From: Marinomonas sp. SBI8L
Lineage (GTDB): Bacteria > Pseudomonadota > Gammaproteobacteria > Pseudomonadales > Marinomonadaceae
Length of the DNA: 64,000 nt
Reading direction: 5' to 3'
NCBI RefSeq assembly: GCF_001624705.1
Contig: NZ_JSEO01000002.1
Coordinates: 1 to 64,000, forward strand
Shown: positions 25,919 to 36,790 of the stretch, in pieces
Numbering within the stretch: position 1 is the first letter of the stretch
Layout: each line of letters starts with the position of its first letter
The notes under the pieces: generated by a model
The model's input: only the letters and a program-made list of their open reading frames with translations
Database searches by the model: none
What the model was told of the DNA's origin: nothing
Position numbers and translations under genes: made by a program

Positions 25919-26671
25919 ATGAAAATTTTGGTAGCAGTAAAGCGCGTTATTGATTACAACGTAAAAGTGCGAGTTAAGGCTGATCAATCTAATGTTGATC
26001 TTAATAATGTTAAAATGGCCTTAAATCCTTTTTGTGAAATTGCAGTTGAAGAGGCTGTTCGATTAAAAGAGCAGGGTGTAGCAACTGAAGTGGTTGTAGT
26101 GTCAATTGGGTCAAAATCTTGCCAAGAGCAACTCAGAAATGCGCTAGCACTAGGTTGTGATAGGGCAATTCAAGTTGAATCTGAGGACGGGCCTGATTCA
26201 CTCTCAGTAGCTCGTATTCTTGCTAAAGTTGCAGAATCAGAAGAGCCAGGTTTGATATTGCTGGGTAAACAAGCAATTGATTCGGATAATAATCAAACGG
26301 GCCAAATGTTGGCTGCATTGCTTGATAGACCTCAAGCCACTTTTGCATCTGAAATTAAAGTGGAAGACGGTAAAGCTTTAGTTACTCGTGAAATTGATGG
26401 TGGCTTGCAAACACTAAGGCTTACCCTACCTGCTGTTGTTACTACTGATCTTAGATTGAACGAACCTAGATTTGCATCTCTTCCTAATATTATGAAAGCT
26501 AAACGTAAACCTCTTGAGGTTAAGTTGGCTGATGATCTTGGTGTAAATGTTTCATCAAATCTAAAACTTATAAGTGTCGAAGAACCTGCACAAAGACAAG
26601 CAGGTATTAAAGTTTCTTCAGTTGATGAATTAGTTGAAAAATTACGTAATGAAGCAAAGGTGATTGCATGA
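25919..26671 (+). CDS. etfB: Electron transfer flavoprotein, beta subunit
   Basis: EtfB forms a heterodimer with EtfA, takes electrons from acyl-CoA dehydrogenases and passes them to ETF-quinone oxidoreductase. At 250 residues it has the typical start [20 protein letters not shown], the [16 protein letters not shown] segment and the AMP-binding [15 protein letters not shown] region near 121-135. The ATG at 25919 is chosen over an in-frame TTG at 25862 because it gives the family start and length. The stop overlaps etfA by four bases. Its place after the valine genes suggests a dedicated electron acceptor for the acyl-CoA dehydrogenase. Confidence 0.95.
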   Translation: MKILVAVKRVIDYNVKVRVKADQSNVDLNNVKMALNPFCEIAVEEAVRLKEQGVATEVVVVSIGSKSCQEQLRNALALGCDRAIQVESEDGPDSLSVARILAKVAESEEPGLILLGKQAIDSDNNQTGQMLAALLDRPQATFASEIKVEDGKALVTREIDGGLQTLRLTLPAVVTTDLRLNEPRFASLPNIMKAKRKPLEVKLADDLGVNVSSNLKLISVEEPAQRQAGIKVSSVDELVEKLRNEAKVIA

Positions 26672-27624
26672 GTACCTTAGTATTAATTGAACATGATAAT
26701 AGAACGCTTTCACCTATAAGCTTGAATGTGTTAAGTGCGGCTAAACAAATTGGCAAACCTATTACTGCACTTGTGGCTGGTGCAGGTTGTGCAGATGTTG
26801 CAAATCAAGTTGCAAAAATCGCTGATGTTGATTTAGTTTTGTTAGCTGACAGCGTAGCATATGAGCATCAAGTTGCAGAAAATGTTAGTAAACTGCTATT
26901 AGAGCAAATTGACCCTGATAATAAAGGTGCTGATGTTGCAAGATTTAGTAATCTTCTTGCGGCATCTACGACAACTGGGAAAAATGTTCTACCAAGAGTG
27001 GCTGCGTTATTGGGCGTTAATCAACTATCGGATGTTATGTCTATTGAATCTGAAGGTCGCTTTAAACGTGCTATTTATGCAGGCAATGCGATAGCGACAG
27101 TTGAATCATGTGATGCTGTTAAGGTTATGACGGTTCGTGGAACCGCGTTTGATGCTATCTCTGCTGAAGGTGGATCGGCTCAAATAGAGCAAGTATCAAG
27201 TGTTCATTCATCAGGCGATATTGAATTTATTGAGGAGTCTTTAGCTGTATCAGAAAGACCTGAATTAACCGCTGCAACAACTGTGGTCTCTGGTGGGCGT
27301 GGTCTTGCAAATGGTGAAAACTTCAATATGTTGTACAGCTTAGCGGATAAGCTAGGTGCTGCTGTCGGCGCCTCTCGTGCTGCGGTGGATGCTGGCTTTG
27401 TTCCTAATGATATGCAAGTTGGACAAACGGGTAAAATGGTTGCGCCAGAGCTTTACATTGCGGTTGGCATTTCAGGAGCGATTCAACACCTTGCGGGCAT
27501 GAAAGATTCTAAAGTGATAGTTGCAATCAACAAAGATGAAGAGGCGCCGATTTTTCAGGTGGCTGACTATGGGGTAGTTGGTGATTTGTTTGAGCTAGTG
27601 CCTGAGATTGAAAAACAAATCTAA
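26668..27624 (+). CDS. etfA: Electron transfer flavoprotein, alpha subunit
   Basis: This 318-residue FAD-binding partner of EtfB has the C-terminal FAD domain signature [11 protein letters not shown] (near 210), [23 protein letters not shown], and [16 protein letters not shown] followed by [14 protein letters not shown]. The start codon overlaps the etfB stop (ATGA), so the two are translationally coupled. A hairpin terminator follows 31 bases after the stop and closes the catabolic cluster. Confidence 0.96.
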   Translation: MSTLVLIEHDNRTLSPISLNVLSAAKQIGKPITALVAGAGCADVANQVAKIADVDLVLLADSVAYEHQVAENVSKLLLEQIDPDNKGADVARFSNLLAASTTTGKNVLPRVAALLGVNQLSDVMSIESEGRFKRAIYAGNAIATVESCDAVKVMTVRGTAFDAISAEGGSAQIEQVSSVHSSGDIEFIEESLAVSERPELTAATTVVSGGRGLANGENFNMLYSLADKLGAAVGASRAAVDAGFVPNDMQVGQTGKMVAPELYIAVGISGAIQHLAGMKDSKVIVAINKDEEAPIFQVADYGVVGDLFELVPEIEKQI

Positions 27625-27654
27625 AGCGATTGTTTTTCACTAGCAAGATTCCTT

Positions 27655-27693
27655 AAAAGCCTGTTCAATAGCCTATTGGGCAGGTTTTTAAGT
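27655..27693 (+). terminator. Terminator after etfA
   Basis: AAAAGCCTGTTCAATA folds back on TATTGGGCAGGTTTTT with two G-T pairs and one mismatch and is followed by T-rich sequence. It ends the valine/ETF cluster ahead of the polysaccharide locus. Confidence 0.8.
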
Positions 27694-27967
27694 TTATAAC
27701 GATTTAAAAAAATCATACATTTCCTTTCATATACTCCTTTTTGTAAAATTCAGAGTTAGTAGTATATATTTTGCTGATTGAAATAATTGTGTGTTAATTC
27801 AGTTAAATACGACATTTGTTAAATACTGTTATTAAAAAATATATATGACTGTTTTTTTTGGCTTTTTTCTGTAATCATTGTGCCCAATAAAATTACACCT
27901 GATAACTTTAATGCCATTGATAAATATTGAATATAAATGCATTAAACAAAAAGCGATAATTGACCTT
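27694..27967 (+). promoter_or_regulatory. AT-rich upstream region of the polysaccharide locus
   Basis: About 270 bases of strongly AT-rich DNA precede wza. I searched for the RfaH-type ops/JUMPstart motif (GGCGGTAG...) and did not find it. Runs of T (for example the 8-T run near 27852) and short TATA-like stretches are present, but no single promoter can be chosen. Confidence 0.35.
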
Positions 27968-29104
27968 ATGAAAACTTGTAAAAAAACAATTATTACCATC
28001 TTTATGCCTATTTTTTTAGCTGGTTGCTCGGTTCCAGGGTCTTACCTAAGTGTACAGGATGGTGACAAGGATCCTGCTTTAGAAACCAGTTCAACTGATA
28101 TTATAAGTAAGATCAATCTTTACCAGTTAACAGCTGCTGAAATGAAGAACTTTAAAACCCCTAAAGTGGTAGCAAGAGTTAATACAGCATTAGATAAAGA
28201 AATTGCAGATTATGAATACCTAGTAGGAAGTGGAGATATTCTGAATATTACCGTTTGGGATCACCCTGAATTGACGATACCAGCCGGCTCGTATCGTAGT
28301 GCAAGCGAATCTGGTAATTGGGTTCATGCGGATGGGCGTATTTTTTATCCATATATTGGCTTTGTTGAGGTTGCTAATAAAACAACTACACAAATCCGAG
28401 AAATTATGACGACGAAGTTGTCAAAATTCATAGAGTCACCTCAAGTCGATGTGAGTGTTGCTGCATTTCAATCTAAAAAAGCCTACGTAACTGGCGCAAT
28501 TAGCTCACCAGGTCAACAATATATTTCCAATGTACCTTTGACACTACTTGATGCGATAAACCAGGCTGGTGGTCTGGTTGAAGATGCAGATTGGCGTAAT
28601 GTAAGCCTTACCAGCAATGGGGCCGAAGAGACATTATCTTTATATCGATTAATGCAAAAAGGTGATTTAACTCAAAATCGTTTATTAAAACCTGGGGATA
28701 TAGTTCATGTTCCAAGAAACGATAATCAGAAAGTGTTTGTTATGGGTGAAGTTAACAATCCTCAACTACTGAAAATTGATAGATCTGGTATGAGTTTAAC
28801 TGAGGCGTTAAGTAGTGTAGGAGGTATCAATCAATTAGCTGCTGATGCGACAGGTGTGTTTGTTGTAAGAACTAATAAAGATAATACTAGCAATGAATCT
28901 AAACTAGCTAATGTATATCAGTTGGATATTTCAAACTCGATTGCATTGGTAATAGGTACTGAGTTTGAATTGAAGCCAAAAGATATTGTGTATGTTACAG
29001 CTGCACCAATCGTTCAGTGGAATAGAGTGATTAGTCAAATAGTGCCAACAACAGCTGGTTTTAATAGTTTGACCGACGGTATTAATGATGTGAGGGGGTG
29101 GTAA
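27968..29104 (+). CDS. wza: Wza-type outer-membrane polysaccharide export lipoprotein
   Basis: Wza forms the outer-membrane channel for capsule or exopolysaccharide export. At 378 residues it is close to E. coli Wza (379). The ATG at 27968 opens a lipoprotein signal with lipobox LAGC, Cys near 19. The Poly_export domain follows (YLVGSGDILNITVWDHPELTIPAG near 76-99) and then two SLBB-type repeats (KAYVTGAISSPGQ and KVFVMGEVNNPQ). Its stop overlaps the wzb start by one base (TAATG). It is the first gene of the wza-wzb-wzc export operon. Confidence 0.95.
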   Translation: MKTCKKTIITIFMPIFLAGCSVPGSYLSVQDGDKDPALETSSTDIISKINLYQLTAAEMKNFKTPKVVARVNTALDKEIADYEYLVGSGDILNITVWDHPELTIPAGSYRSASESGNWVHADGRIFYPYIGFVEVANKTTTQIREIMTTKLSKFIESPQVDVSVAAFQSKKAYVTGAISSPGQQYISNVPLTLLDAINQAGGLVEDADWRNVSLTSNGAEETLSLYRLMQKGDLTQNRLLKPGDIVHVPRNDNQKVFVMGEVNNPQLLKIDRSGMSLTEALSSVGGINQLAADATGVFVVRTNKDNTSNESKLANVYQLDISNSIALVIGTEFELKPKDIVYVTAAPIVQWNRVISQIVPTTAGFNSLTDGINDVRGW

Positions 29105-29535
29105 TGTTTGATAAAATTTTAGTTGTTTGTGTAGGGAATATATGCCGCTCACCAACAGGTGAATACATTTTAAAGTCACTATTACCTGATAAGATTATTG
29201 AGTCAGCTGGAATTGGCGCCTTAGTTGGTAAGCCAGCGGATAAAACCGCGTTAGAAGTGGCAAAGGAAAATGGGTTGAACATGGAGGGGCATATTGCCCA
29301 ACAACTCACATCAGATTTATGTAAAGAGTTTGACTTGATACTTGTTATGGAGCAAGGACATATAAATGCAGTTACAAGTATAGCTCCTGAAGCGAGGGGG
29401 AAAACCATGCTATTAACACAATGGCTTGATAAACAAGATGTTCCAGACCCATACCGACAAAGTAAAGAAGCATTCGAATATGCATATACTCTTATTAATA
29501 CATCTGTAGTTGCTTGGTCTAAAAAACTAAACTGA
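29104..29535 (+). CDS. wzb: Wzb, low-molecular-weight protein tyrosine phosphatase
   Basis: Wzb dephosphorylates the tyrosine tail of Wzc, a cycle needed for polymer assembly. The 143-residue protein has the P-loop VCVGNICRSPTGEY (catalytic Cys near 9, Arg in CRS) and the general-acid Asp in VPDPYRQS near 115. The ATG at 29104 overlaps the wza stop codon and is preceded by GAGGGGGTGG, a strong ribosome-binding site. Confidence 0.95.
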   Translation: MFDKILVVCVGNICRSPTGEYILKSLLPDKIIESAGIGALVGKPADKTALEVAKENGLNMEGHIAQQLTSDLCKEFDLILVMEQGHINAVTSIAPEARGKTMLLTQWLDKQDVPDPYRQSKEAFEYAYTLINTSVVAWSKKLN

Positions 29536-29565
29536 TTTATTATTTATTGGAAAAAATTATTTATT

Positions 29566-31734
29566 ATGAATAATCAAACACGATTACCTCCTCAGGAAAA
29601 ACAAGCAGATGATATTGACTTAACTAAAGTATTTGGGGTTCTGTTAGATAATATCTGGTTAATCGTTGTTATTACTGGTGTATTCCTTATGCTTGGGGTT
29701 GCTTATGCATTGTTATCTACACCAATATATAAAGCGGATGCTTTGTTACAGATTGAAAGCAAAAGTAGTGGTATGTCTGCTTTAGTTGGTGATATGGGAG
29801 AAATGATCTCAAATAACTCATCATCAAACACTGAAATAGAAATTATTACATCCCGTATGATTTTGGGGAAGACTGTCGATAAATTAAATTTGACAATACT
29901 CGCTAGACCATATTACTTGCCGTATATAGGAAAGGGGATTGCTCGGATAGTTGGTAAGCAAAATTCAATTTTAGTTAGTCGTTTTGATGTTTCATCAGGT
30001 AACTCCTCTTATCTAACTCTGAAACTTGAGGATGCTAGTCAAGGTAAATACTCTTTATATAATAATGAAAATCGAAAAATTCTAGATGGTGTGGTTGGTG
30101 AATTAGCTTTTAATGATAGTTATAGTTTGTTTGTGCAATCAATAGTTGGTGAGAATAAAGATGAATTTTTACTAGGGAAACGATCCAGAGAACAAAGTAT
30201 TGGATGGATAAAACAAAACTTATCGATAGATGAGAGAGGGTTGCAAACAGGTGTTCTGGAATTGGCATTTGTAGGTGAAGATAAAGTATTAGTTGAGAAT
30301 ATACTTAATGATATAAGTCAGAACTATTTACTGCAAAACGTCAAAAGAAATTCTGCAGAGGCAGAAAAAAGTTTGGAGTTTCTTAAAGGGCATTTGCCGA
30401 GTATTCAAGTTGAATTAACGTCATCTGAGGATGCTCTTAATCGCTTTCGTCAAGATAATGAGTCTATCGACCTTGGACTAGAGGCACAATCTACGTTGAA
30501 AGTAATGCTGTCTCTTGAGGCGCAATTAAATGACTTAACATTTAAGGAAAGCGAGATCAGTAAACGTTTTACTAAAGATCACCCTGCATATAAATCACTT
30601 CTTGATAAACGGGCTATTCTGTTAGGTAAAAAGGATGAGCTTAATACGCAAGTGCAAAAACTACCTAAAACGCAGAGGGATGTTCTGCGTATGAAGCGTG
30701 ATGTAGAGGTTAATCAGCAAATTTACATTCAATTACTAAATAAAGTGCAGGAACTGAATATTCTAAAAGCTGGAACAGTAGGTAATGTGCGTATTTTAGA
30801 TGCAGCACAATCATACTCCTCCCCAATAAAACCAAGAAAGCTTATAATCGTAATTTTATCTACAATGCTTGGTGGTTTTTTTGCTTTTGCATTTGTTATT
30901 CTAAAATTCGCATTGTACAAAGGTGTTGAAAGTCCCGATGAAATAGAGGCCCTCGGGCTTTCTGTATATGCAAGTATACCAATGTCAGATTTTCAAGCAA
31001 AAATGAATGTTAAGTTAAAACAAAAAATTAAAAAAGATGATTCACCTAAATTACATCAAACATTGCTAGCAGTTGCTAATCCAGCAGACCTTGCTATTGA
31101 GGCTTTACGTGGACTGCGTACTAGTATGCACTTTGCTATGATGGAAGCAAAAAATAATGTAGTTATGATATCTGGTCCTGGACCTGGTATTGGTAAATCA
31201 TTTGTGTCAGTAAATTTTGCAACGGTAATGGCTAAAACTGACCAGAAGGTTCTTTTAGTTGATGCTGATATGAGGAAAGGATACATACAAAAACACTTCA
31301 GTTTACATTGGATGAATGGATTATCTGAATTATTATCAGGTAAGTTAGCAACTGAAAAAGTTATCAAAGATTCTCATTTTGAAAACCTTGATATTGTTAC
31401 TCGCGGACAAGTTCCACCGAATCCATCTGAGCTATTAATGAATTCCCGTTTTACTGCGTTTGTTGAGTGGGCTTCAGATAATTATGATCTTGTAATTATA
31501 GATACTCCACCGGTATTAGCTGTAACAGATGCGAGTATTGTCGGTTCAGTTGCAGGTACAACTTTGATGGTGGGCCGCTTTGGTCAAAATACAGCTAAAG
31601 AAATTGATGTTGCTCGACATAGATTTGAAATGGCTGGTGTTGACGTTAAAGGCTTTATTCTTAATGCTGTTGAAAAGAAGGCAAGCACATCTTACGGTTA
31701 TTATAATTACAGCTATGAGAGTGATAAAAGTTAG
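29566..31734 (+). CDS. wzc: Wzc, polysaccharide co-polymerase and BY-kinase
   Basis: The 722-residue inner-membrane protein combines a Wzz domain with an autophosphorylating tyrosine kinase. A membrane span lies near 31-51, a long periplasmic coiled region follows (about 255-400), and a second span lies near 425-447. The cytoplasmic kinase has Walker A GPGPGIGKS, Walker A' LLVDADMRKG and Walker B VIIDTPPV. The Tyr cluster SYGYYNYSYES near the C-terminus holds the phosphorylation sites. It probably works with Wza and is reset by Wzb. It controls chain length and export of the polymer made by the downstream genes. Confidence 0.95.
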   Translation: MNNQTRLPPQEKQADDIDLTKVFGVLLDNIWLIVVITGVFLMLGVAYALLSTPIYKADALLQIESKSSGMSALVGDMGEMISNNSSSNTEIEIITSRMILGKTVDKLNLTILARPYYLPYIGKGIARIVGKQNSILVSRFDVSSGNSSYLTLKLEDASQGKYSLYNNENRKILDGVVGELAFNDSYSLFVQSIVGENKDEFLLGKRSREQSIGWIKQNLSIDERGLQTGVLELAFVGEDKVLVENILNDISQNYLLQNVKRNSAEAEKSLEFLKGHLPSIQVELTSSEDALNRFRQDNESIDLGLEAQSTLKVMLSLEAQLNDLTFKESEISKRFTKDHPAYKSLLDKRAILLGKKDELNTQVQKLPKTQRDVLRMKRDVEVNQQIYIQLLNKVQELNILKAGTVGNVRILDAAQSYSSPIKPRKLIIVILSTMLGGFFAFAFVILKFALYKGVESPDEIEALGLSVYASIPMSDFQAKMNVKLKQKIKKDDSPKLHQTLLAVANPADLAIEALRGLRTSMHFAMMEAKNNVVMISGPGPGIGKSFVSVNFATVMAKTDQKVLLVDADMRKGYIQKHFSLHWMNGLSELLSGKLATEKVIKDSHFENLDIVTRGQVPPNPSELLMNSRFTAFVEWASDNYDLVIIDTPPVLAVTDASIVGSVAGTTLMVGRFGQNTAKEIDVARHRFEMAGVDVKGFILNAVEKKASTSYGYYNYSYESDKS

Positions 31735-32452
31735 CTTAATTGGATGTTTTTTATTTATAATTGTATTAGCTTTTCATTATAGACTGAATGCTAGTTGTTT
31801 TTTGTAAAAATGTTGTTGTATGTTTTTATGTATATAAATGAAAAGTACTTGAATTTAACATTTATACAAGTGTTTTGATTTGAGAGTAAGGAAAAGATAA
31901 TAGGAAAATGAATGTATTTCTTATATTGAGCTTTATGTGCAATAGATATCTGGATAGATAGTCTAAACTTATTGATTTAAATCTGTATTATTAGAACTCA
32001 TATGGCAATGTTAAGGTATTTATAAATATGTAAAAGTTTAATTTTATTACTGGGCTAATAAAAATAGTGAAAAATTAAAACACAATAGAAAACCATAAGT
32101 GGTTGAATAAATAGAGTATATGTTAAAAAATTAAATAGTTAGCATTGTGATTTTAATGGGATTTATTTTCTAAGGTTGTATCACTTATATCTTTGTGTAA
32201 CGAGTTAAAGATCAAGTTTTTAAAAAAATAACGAAAGAGTAATTTATAAAATATGATGTTTTTTTAAATAGTGTAGAAAGCAACTATTAATCAATGGAAA
32301 TACTAATATATAAATTTGCATCATGTTTTTTGGTTAAATTTTTTAGTTTGTAATGATTAGTTAGAGCAAAGATCGTCAAAGAATGAATATAATCAGTTAG
32401 TCATATTTATATATTCATAAGTAAACAATTGAAATTAAAATAAGAGATAAAT
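31735..32452. other. 718-base AT-rich gap without a recognised gene
   Basis: Stops are frequent in all frames and no protein family was recognised. The DNA is more AT-rich than the export genes before it. It may hold the promoter for the sugar genes, a long leader, or fully eroded coding DNA. Stretches such as GTGTAACGAG near 32195 were inspected without finding a known motif. Confidence 0.4.
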
Positions 32453-33523
32453 ATGAAAATCCTAGTTACAGGTGGTGCAGGCTTTATAGGATCTGCTGTT
32501 ATTCGACATATAATTAAAAATACAAATGACAGTATCTTTAATATAGATAAATTAACCTATGCGGGTAACTTGAAGTCATTAGAAGATATTAAAGAATGTG
32601 AACGCTATAGATTCGAAAAAATTGATATTTGTAATCGTGAAAAGTTAGATAAAATATTTTTAGAATATCAACCGGATGCAGTGATGCATTTAGCTGCGGA
32701 ATCACATGTCGATCGTTCAATTGATGGGCCGGCTGCATTTATTGAAACTAATATTATAGGGACGTACACTTTACTTGAAGCAAGCCGTGCTTACTGGAGT
32801 CAACTTAAAGAAAATGAAAAAAAAGAGTTTCGTTTTCATCATATTTCTACTGATGAGGTATATGGTGATTTGCAAGGCGTTAGTGATTTATTTACAGAAA
32901 CATCACCTTATAAGCCAAGTAGTCCATACTCGGCTTCCAAAGCATCAAGTGATCATTTGGTTCGCGCATGGCAAAGAACATATGGATTACCAATCCTAAT
33001 AACAAACTGCTCAAATAACTATGGGCCATATCACTTTCCAGAAAAGTTGATTCCACTGGTTATATTGAATGCAATAGAAGGTAAGCAGTTGCCTGTATAC
33101 GGTAATGGTAAGCAGATTCGTGACTGGCTATATGTAGAGGATCATGCGTTTGCTTTACATAAAGTGTTAACAGAAGGGGTTATTGGAGAAACATATAATA
33201 TTGGTGGTAATAATGAGAAGACTAATATTGAAGTGGTTGAATCAATCTGTGATTTACTTGAAAGGTTAGTACCTTCTAAACCAAAAGGGGTTAATAAATA
33301 CGTAGATCTAATTACATATGTTACAGACCGACCTGGGCATGATATTAGGTATGCTATCGATTCCTCTAAAATCAAATTTAATTTAGACTGGCAACCAAAA
33401 GAAACGTTTGAGTCTGGGTTGAAAAAAACTGTTGAATGGTATTTGGCTAATGAGCGATGGGCTAGTGAAGTGATTGATAATACTTATAAAGTAGAGCAAA
33501 TTACATCAGGTGGTAAGCAATGA
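32453..33523 (+). CDS. rfbB: dTDP-glucose 4,6-dehydratase
   Basis: This enzyme turns dTDP-glucose into dTDP-4-keto-6-deoxyglucose. The 356-residue extended SDR has [13 protein letters not shown] at 7-19, the substrate motif [13 protein letters not shown] near 82-94, the catalytic STDEVYGDL, and the [10 protein letters not shown] active-site stretch with Tyr and Lys. [24 protein letters not shown] is characteristic of RmlB. The stop overlaps rfbA by four bases. It begins the sugar-nucleotide part of the locus. Confidence 0.96.
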   Translation: MKILVTGGAGFIGSAVIRHIIKNTNDSIFNIDKLTYAGNLKSLEDIKECERYRFEKIDICNREKLDKIFLEYQPDAVMHLAAESHVDRSIDGPAAFIETNIIGTYTLLEASRAYWSQLKENEKKEFRFHHISTDEVYGDLQGVSDLFTETSPYKPSSPYSASKASSDHLVRAWQRTYGLPILITNCSNNYGPYHFPEKLIPLVILNAIEGKQLPVYGNGKQIRDWLYVEDHAFALHKVLTEGVIGETYNIGGNNEKTNIEVVESICDLLERLVPSKPKGVNKYVDLITYVTDRPGHDIRYAIDSSKIKFNLDWQPKETFESGLKKTVEWYLANERWASEVIDNTYKVEQITSGGKQ

Positions 33524-34389
33524 AAGGAATAATATTGGCAGGCGGTACTGGCTCACGTTTATATCCAATTACAATGGGGGTGTCGAAGCAATTATTACCG
33601 GTATATGATAAACCAATGATTTATTATCCATTGTCAGTTTTAATGTTAGCAGGAATAAGCGATATATTAATCATTACAACACCAGAGGATTTAAATAGTT
33701 TTAAGCGTTTGTTAGGTAATGGAAGTTATTATGGAATTGAAATTTCTTATGAAATTCAAGTTAAACCTGAAGGAATAGCACAAGCATTTATTATTGGTAA
33801 AAAATTTATTGGCAATGATTCAGTGTGCTTAATTTTAGGTGATAATTTGTTCTGGGGACAGGGCTTTTCTCAAATGCTAAAAAAAGCCGCAAAAACTAAA
33901 AATGGAGCAACAGTGTTTGGTTATCAAGTAAAAAAACCAGATCAGTTTGGGGTTGTAGAGTTTGATAAGAACATGAAGGTTATTTCGATTGAGGAAAAAC
34001 CAGTAATTCCTAAATCCACATATGCCGTCACAGGGTTATATTTTTATGATAACAACGTTGTTGAAATAGCAAAAAAAATTAAACCGTCTGCTCGAGGTGA
34101 GTTAGAAATAACTTCGATAAATCAAGTTTATCTAAATAATAGTGCTTTAAATGTTGAATTGCTTGGCCGTGGTTTTGCGTGGCTTGATACTGGTACACAT
34201 GAAACACTTTTGGATTCTGCAATGTTTGTAGAGACAATCGAGAGGCGTCAAGGATATAAGATAGCTTGCTTAGAAGAAATTTCTTTACAAAACGGTTGGT
34301 TAAGCTCTGAGGATGTTATTAAAATAGCAAAAAAAATGAAAAAAAATAGTTATGGACAGTATTTAGAGAACTTAGTAAAACAAATATGA
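33520..34389 (+). CDS. rfbA: Glucose-1-phosphate thymidylyltransferase
   Basis: This enzyme makes dTDP-glucose from dTTP and glucose 1-phosphate. The 289-residue nucleotidyltransferase has [20 protein letters not shown] near 8-27, [29 protein letters not shown] near 109 and [15 protein letters not shown] near 224. It overlaps the rfbB stop and the start of the next gene by four bases each, so the three are translationally coupled. Confidence 0.96.
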   Translation: MKGIILAGGTGSRLYPITMGVSKQLLPVYDKPMIYYPLSVLMLAGISDILIITTPEDLNSFKRLLGNGSYYGIEISYEIQVKPEGIAQAFIIGKKFIGNDSVCLILGDNLFWGQGFSQMLKKAAKTKNGATVFGYQVKKPDQFGVVEFDKNMKVISIEEKPVIPKSTYAVTGLYFYDNNVVEIAKKIKPSARGELEITSINQVYLNNSALNVELLGRGFAWLDTGTHETLLDSAMFVETIERRQGYKIACLEEISLQNGWLSSEDVIKIAKKMKKNSYGQYLENLVKQI

Positions 34390-35270
34390 AAAAAATACTA
34401 ATTTTAGGTGTCAGCAGTATTATTGGTTTTCAGTTTTATCTGATGAATAGAGAAAAATATCATATTTATGGTCTATGTAGGAAATGGTCACATGATAAAG
34501 ATGTGAAAATTTATACTGATAATGAACTTAATTTTAATTCAATTGAAAAAACTATTTATGAAGTTAACCCAGATTTAGTAATTAACTGTATAGGAATTAA
34601 TGAGTTAGATCTTTGCGAAAGATTTAAAAAAGACTCTTGGAGGTTGAATGTGGATCTTGTAATACATTTAGTTAAAATATTGAATGTATTAGGAGGTAGG
34701 CTTTTATCATTATCTACAAGTCATATTTATTCAGGTAATAGAACGGAATACTTTGAAGATAGTATTCCTGATCCAATTAGTGAATACGGTAAACAAAAAA
34801 AATGTGTAGAAGATTTTATTAAAAAAAATAGTAATAATTACTTGATTTTGAGATTGTCAAGTGTAATTTCAGTTAGATATGGGTTTCAACGGAATAATTT
34901 GACGAATTATATAATTGAAAAATTGTTAAGAAAAGAGGTGGTTACACTTGTCGATGATGATGTAACAAATTTCATATATATTGATGATTTAGTGAATTCT
35001 ATCAAAGAACTAATAAATAAAGAAGCGACAGGTATTTATAATATATCTGGTAATAAAGCAATCAGTAGATATGAACTTGGAAATGAAATAATGAGAATTA
35101 TGGGTTGTGAAAAGCTCATTAAAAGAACTGATCTTTATACTTTTTCAAATGGATTATATAAAAAGCGAGACTTAATATTGAATAATAATAAATTAAATAA
35201 AGAAATTAGTTACAAATGTCAATCTTTGGAAGATAGTCTTAAAAAAGTACTTAAAAATAAAGAGATTTAA
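34386..35270 (+). CDS. RmlD-like sugar-nucleotide reductase (SDR)
   Basis: The 294-residue protein belongs to the RmlD/substrate-binding SDR group. Its dinucleotide motif is unusual ([12 protein letters not shown] instead of GxxGxxG), but [20 protein letters not shown] and the YGKQKKCVE Tyr/Lys active-site pair are in place. It is probably a dTDP-4-keto-hexose reductase. RmlC (3,5-epimerase) is absent from the cluster, so the product may not be dTDP-L-rhamnose unless rmlC lies elsewhere. The gene is very AT-rich. Its start overlaps the rfbA stop. Confidence 0.8.
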   Translation: MKKILILGVSSIIGFQFYLMNREKYHIYGLCRKWSHDKDVKIYTDNELNFNSIEKTIYEVNPDLVINCIGINELDLCERFKKDSWRLNVDLVIHLVKILNVLGGRLLSLSTSHIYSGNRTEYFEDSIPDPISEYGKQKKCVEDFIKKNSNNYLILRLSSVISVRYGFQRNNLTNYIIEKLLRKEVVTLVDDDVTNFIYIDDLVNSIKELINKEATGIYNISGNKAISRYELGNEIMRIMGCEKLIKRTDLYTFSNGLYKKRDLILNNNKLNKEISYKCQSLEDSLKKVLKNKEI

Positions 35271-35272
35271 AT

Positions 35273-36790
35273 ATGTGTGGTTTATTTGTATCTAATAATC
35301 CAAGTGTAAATGCAAGTTCACTTTCGACAATATCAGCCTGCTTAAAATTTAGAGGTCCTGATTCATCTTCAGGTCTAGTTTTTCATCATAAATGGTCACT
35401 TTATCATTCTAGATTGTCAATAATTGATGTTTCGGAACAAGAAAATCAACCTGTTTTTGATAATATGGGAGGGGTTTTAGTATTTAATGGTGAAATATTA
35501 AACTACAAGGAGTTAGGTTTAAAATATTTTAATAAGGAATATTTCAGCGATTCAAAACTACTTAGTGATTTGCTAGCATCAAAAAAATTAAACGTTAATG
35601 AGTTGGATGGTTTTTTTGCATTTGTTTATATTGATGAATTAGGTGCGGTGAAAAAAATTTGTCGTGATAGGTTTGGTGTAAAGCCATTGTTTTATTATGA
35701 GGATTCTGGGTACATAACCATAGCTTCAGAGCCACGAGTATTCAAGGAATTATTTAATACTAAAGTTAATGAGAATGCTATTAGTGAATATTATGCGACA
35801 AGATCACCAATCTTTTCAGGTTCTTTTTTTGAAGGTGTTAACTCAGTAATACCTGGAAGTTGTTTGATTAGCGGCACTTATTTTGATTGTCAGGATTTTA
35901 TTTTAGAATCATATAAAAATAATTCAGAGAAAGAATTAGAAGATATTATAGTTAAAAGTATTTCAAGCCGTTTAGTCGCTGATACCCCTGTAGGGTTACT
36001 TTTAAGTAGAGGTATAGATAGTAATTTACTTAAGGAATTAGGTTCATTTGATAGTTTTTATTCAATTGGTTTTCCTGGTGATGCTGATATTGAATATTTA
36101 AAATCAAAAGAAATTGATAATTTAACTATAGTAGAATGTAATAACGAACAGTATTTAGAAAGTTTTAATTATTTATTAAAATTACGCGGCGAACCAATGT
36201 CTGTACCAAATGAAGTGCTCTTATATCGTTTAGCTAAAGTTGCATCTAAAGATGGAGTTAAAGTTTTACTTTCTGGTGAAGGTGCGGATGAATTCTTTGG
36301 AGGATATGATAGGATATTTAACTGGGCTGCTAATACTGAACACTTTAATTTAGATGATTTTCTAAGTCTATATTGTTACATTCCTCCTGATAAAAACTCT
36401 AAATTATATCAAAAGTTTTTTAACTTATTTGATTTAGTAAAATTTAAAACAACATTTGAAATTGTGAGATGGTTTTTTATTCGATATCATATGCCGATTT
36501 TATTTAGACGTTTAGATTTTTCGCTAATGGCTGCGGGTGTGGAAGGAAGAGAACCGTTAGCAAATCATCATATTTTTGAAATCGCAATAAATTATTGTAA
36601 AGATGAATTGATGTGTAAAAATCTAGGTAAAGCTCCATTGAGACAGCTGTTAATGAAGTATCTTGGTAAGGATTTTGCCTATGAAAGTAAAGTTGGTTTT
36701 CCTGTCGACTTAAGAAAAGTGTTTACTAATTCAGACAATAAAACTTCATACGACTTATGGTTTCAAGAAAATTTAAAGGTATTAAAATGA
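35273..36790 (+). CDS. AsnB-type glutamine-dependent amidotransferase
   Basis: The 505-residue protein has the class II glutaminase domain with catalytic Cys2 (MCGLFVSN), RGPDSS, NGEILNY and DRFGVKPLFYY. An asparagine synthase-like ATP-pyrophosphatase domain follows, but its P-loop reads LLSRGIDSN in place of the usual SGGxDS. SGEGADEFFGGYDR is conserved. In polysaccharide loci such enzymes amidate uronic acids or attach amino groups and do not serve asparagine supply. With the UDP-glucuronate epimerase in this locus, amidation of a hexuronic acid is a reasonable guess. It overlaps the next gene by four bases. Confidence 0.88.
   Translation: MCGLFVSNNPSVNASSLSTISACLKFRGPDSSSGLVFHHKWSLYHSRLSIIDVSEQENQPVFDNMGGVLVFNGEILNYKELGLKYFNKEYFSDSKLLSDLLASKKLNVNELDGFFAFVYIDELGAVKKICRDRFGVKPLFYYEDSGYITIASEPRVFKELFNTKVNENAISEYYATRSPIFSGSFFEGVNSVIPGSCLISGTYFDCQDFILESYKNNSEKELEDIIVKSISSRLVADTPVGLLLSRGIDSNLLKELGSFDSFYSIGFPGDADIEYLKSKEIDNLTIVECNNEQYLESFNYLLKLRGEPMSVPNEVLLYRLAKVASKDGVKVLLSGEGADEFFGGYDRIFNWAANTEHFNLDDFLSLYCYIPPDKNSKLYQKFFNLFDLVKFKTTFEIVRWFFIRYHMPILFRRLDFSLMAAGVEGREPLANHHIFEIAINYCKDELMCKNLGKAPLRQLLMKYLGKDFAYESKVGFPVDLRKVFTNSDNKTSYDLWFQENLKVLK

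Noticed and set aside
27694-27967. ops/JUMPstart element for RfaH before wza
   Set aside because: No GGCGGTAG-like core was found on the plus strand.
34386-35270. Full dTDP-L-rhamnose pathway
   Set aside because: rmlC is missing from the locus and the third gene has an altered cofactor motif, so only the first two steps are firmly supported.
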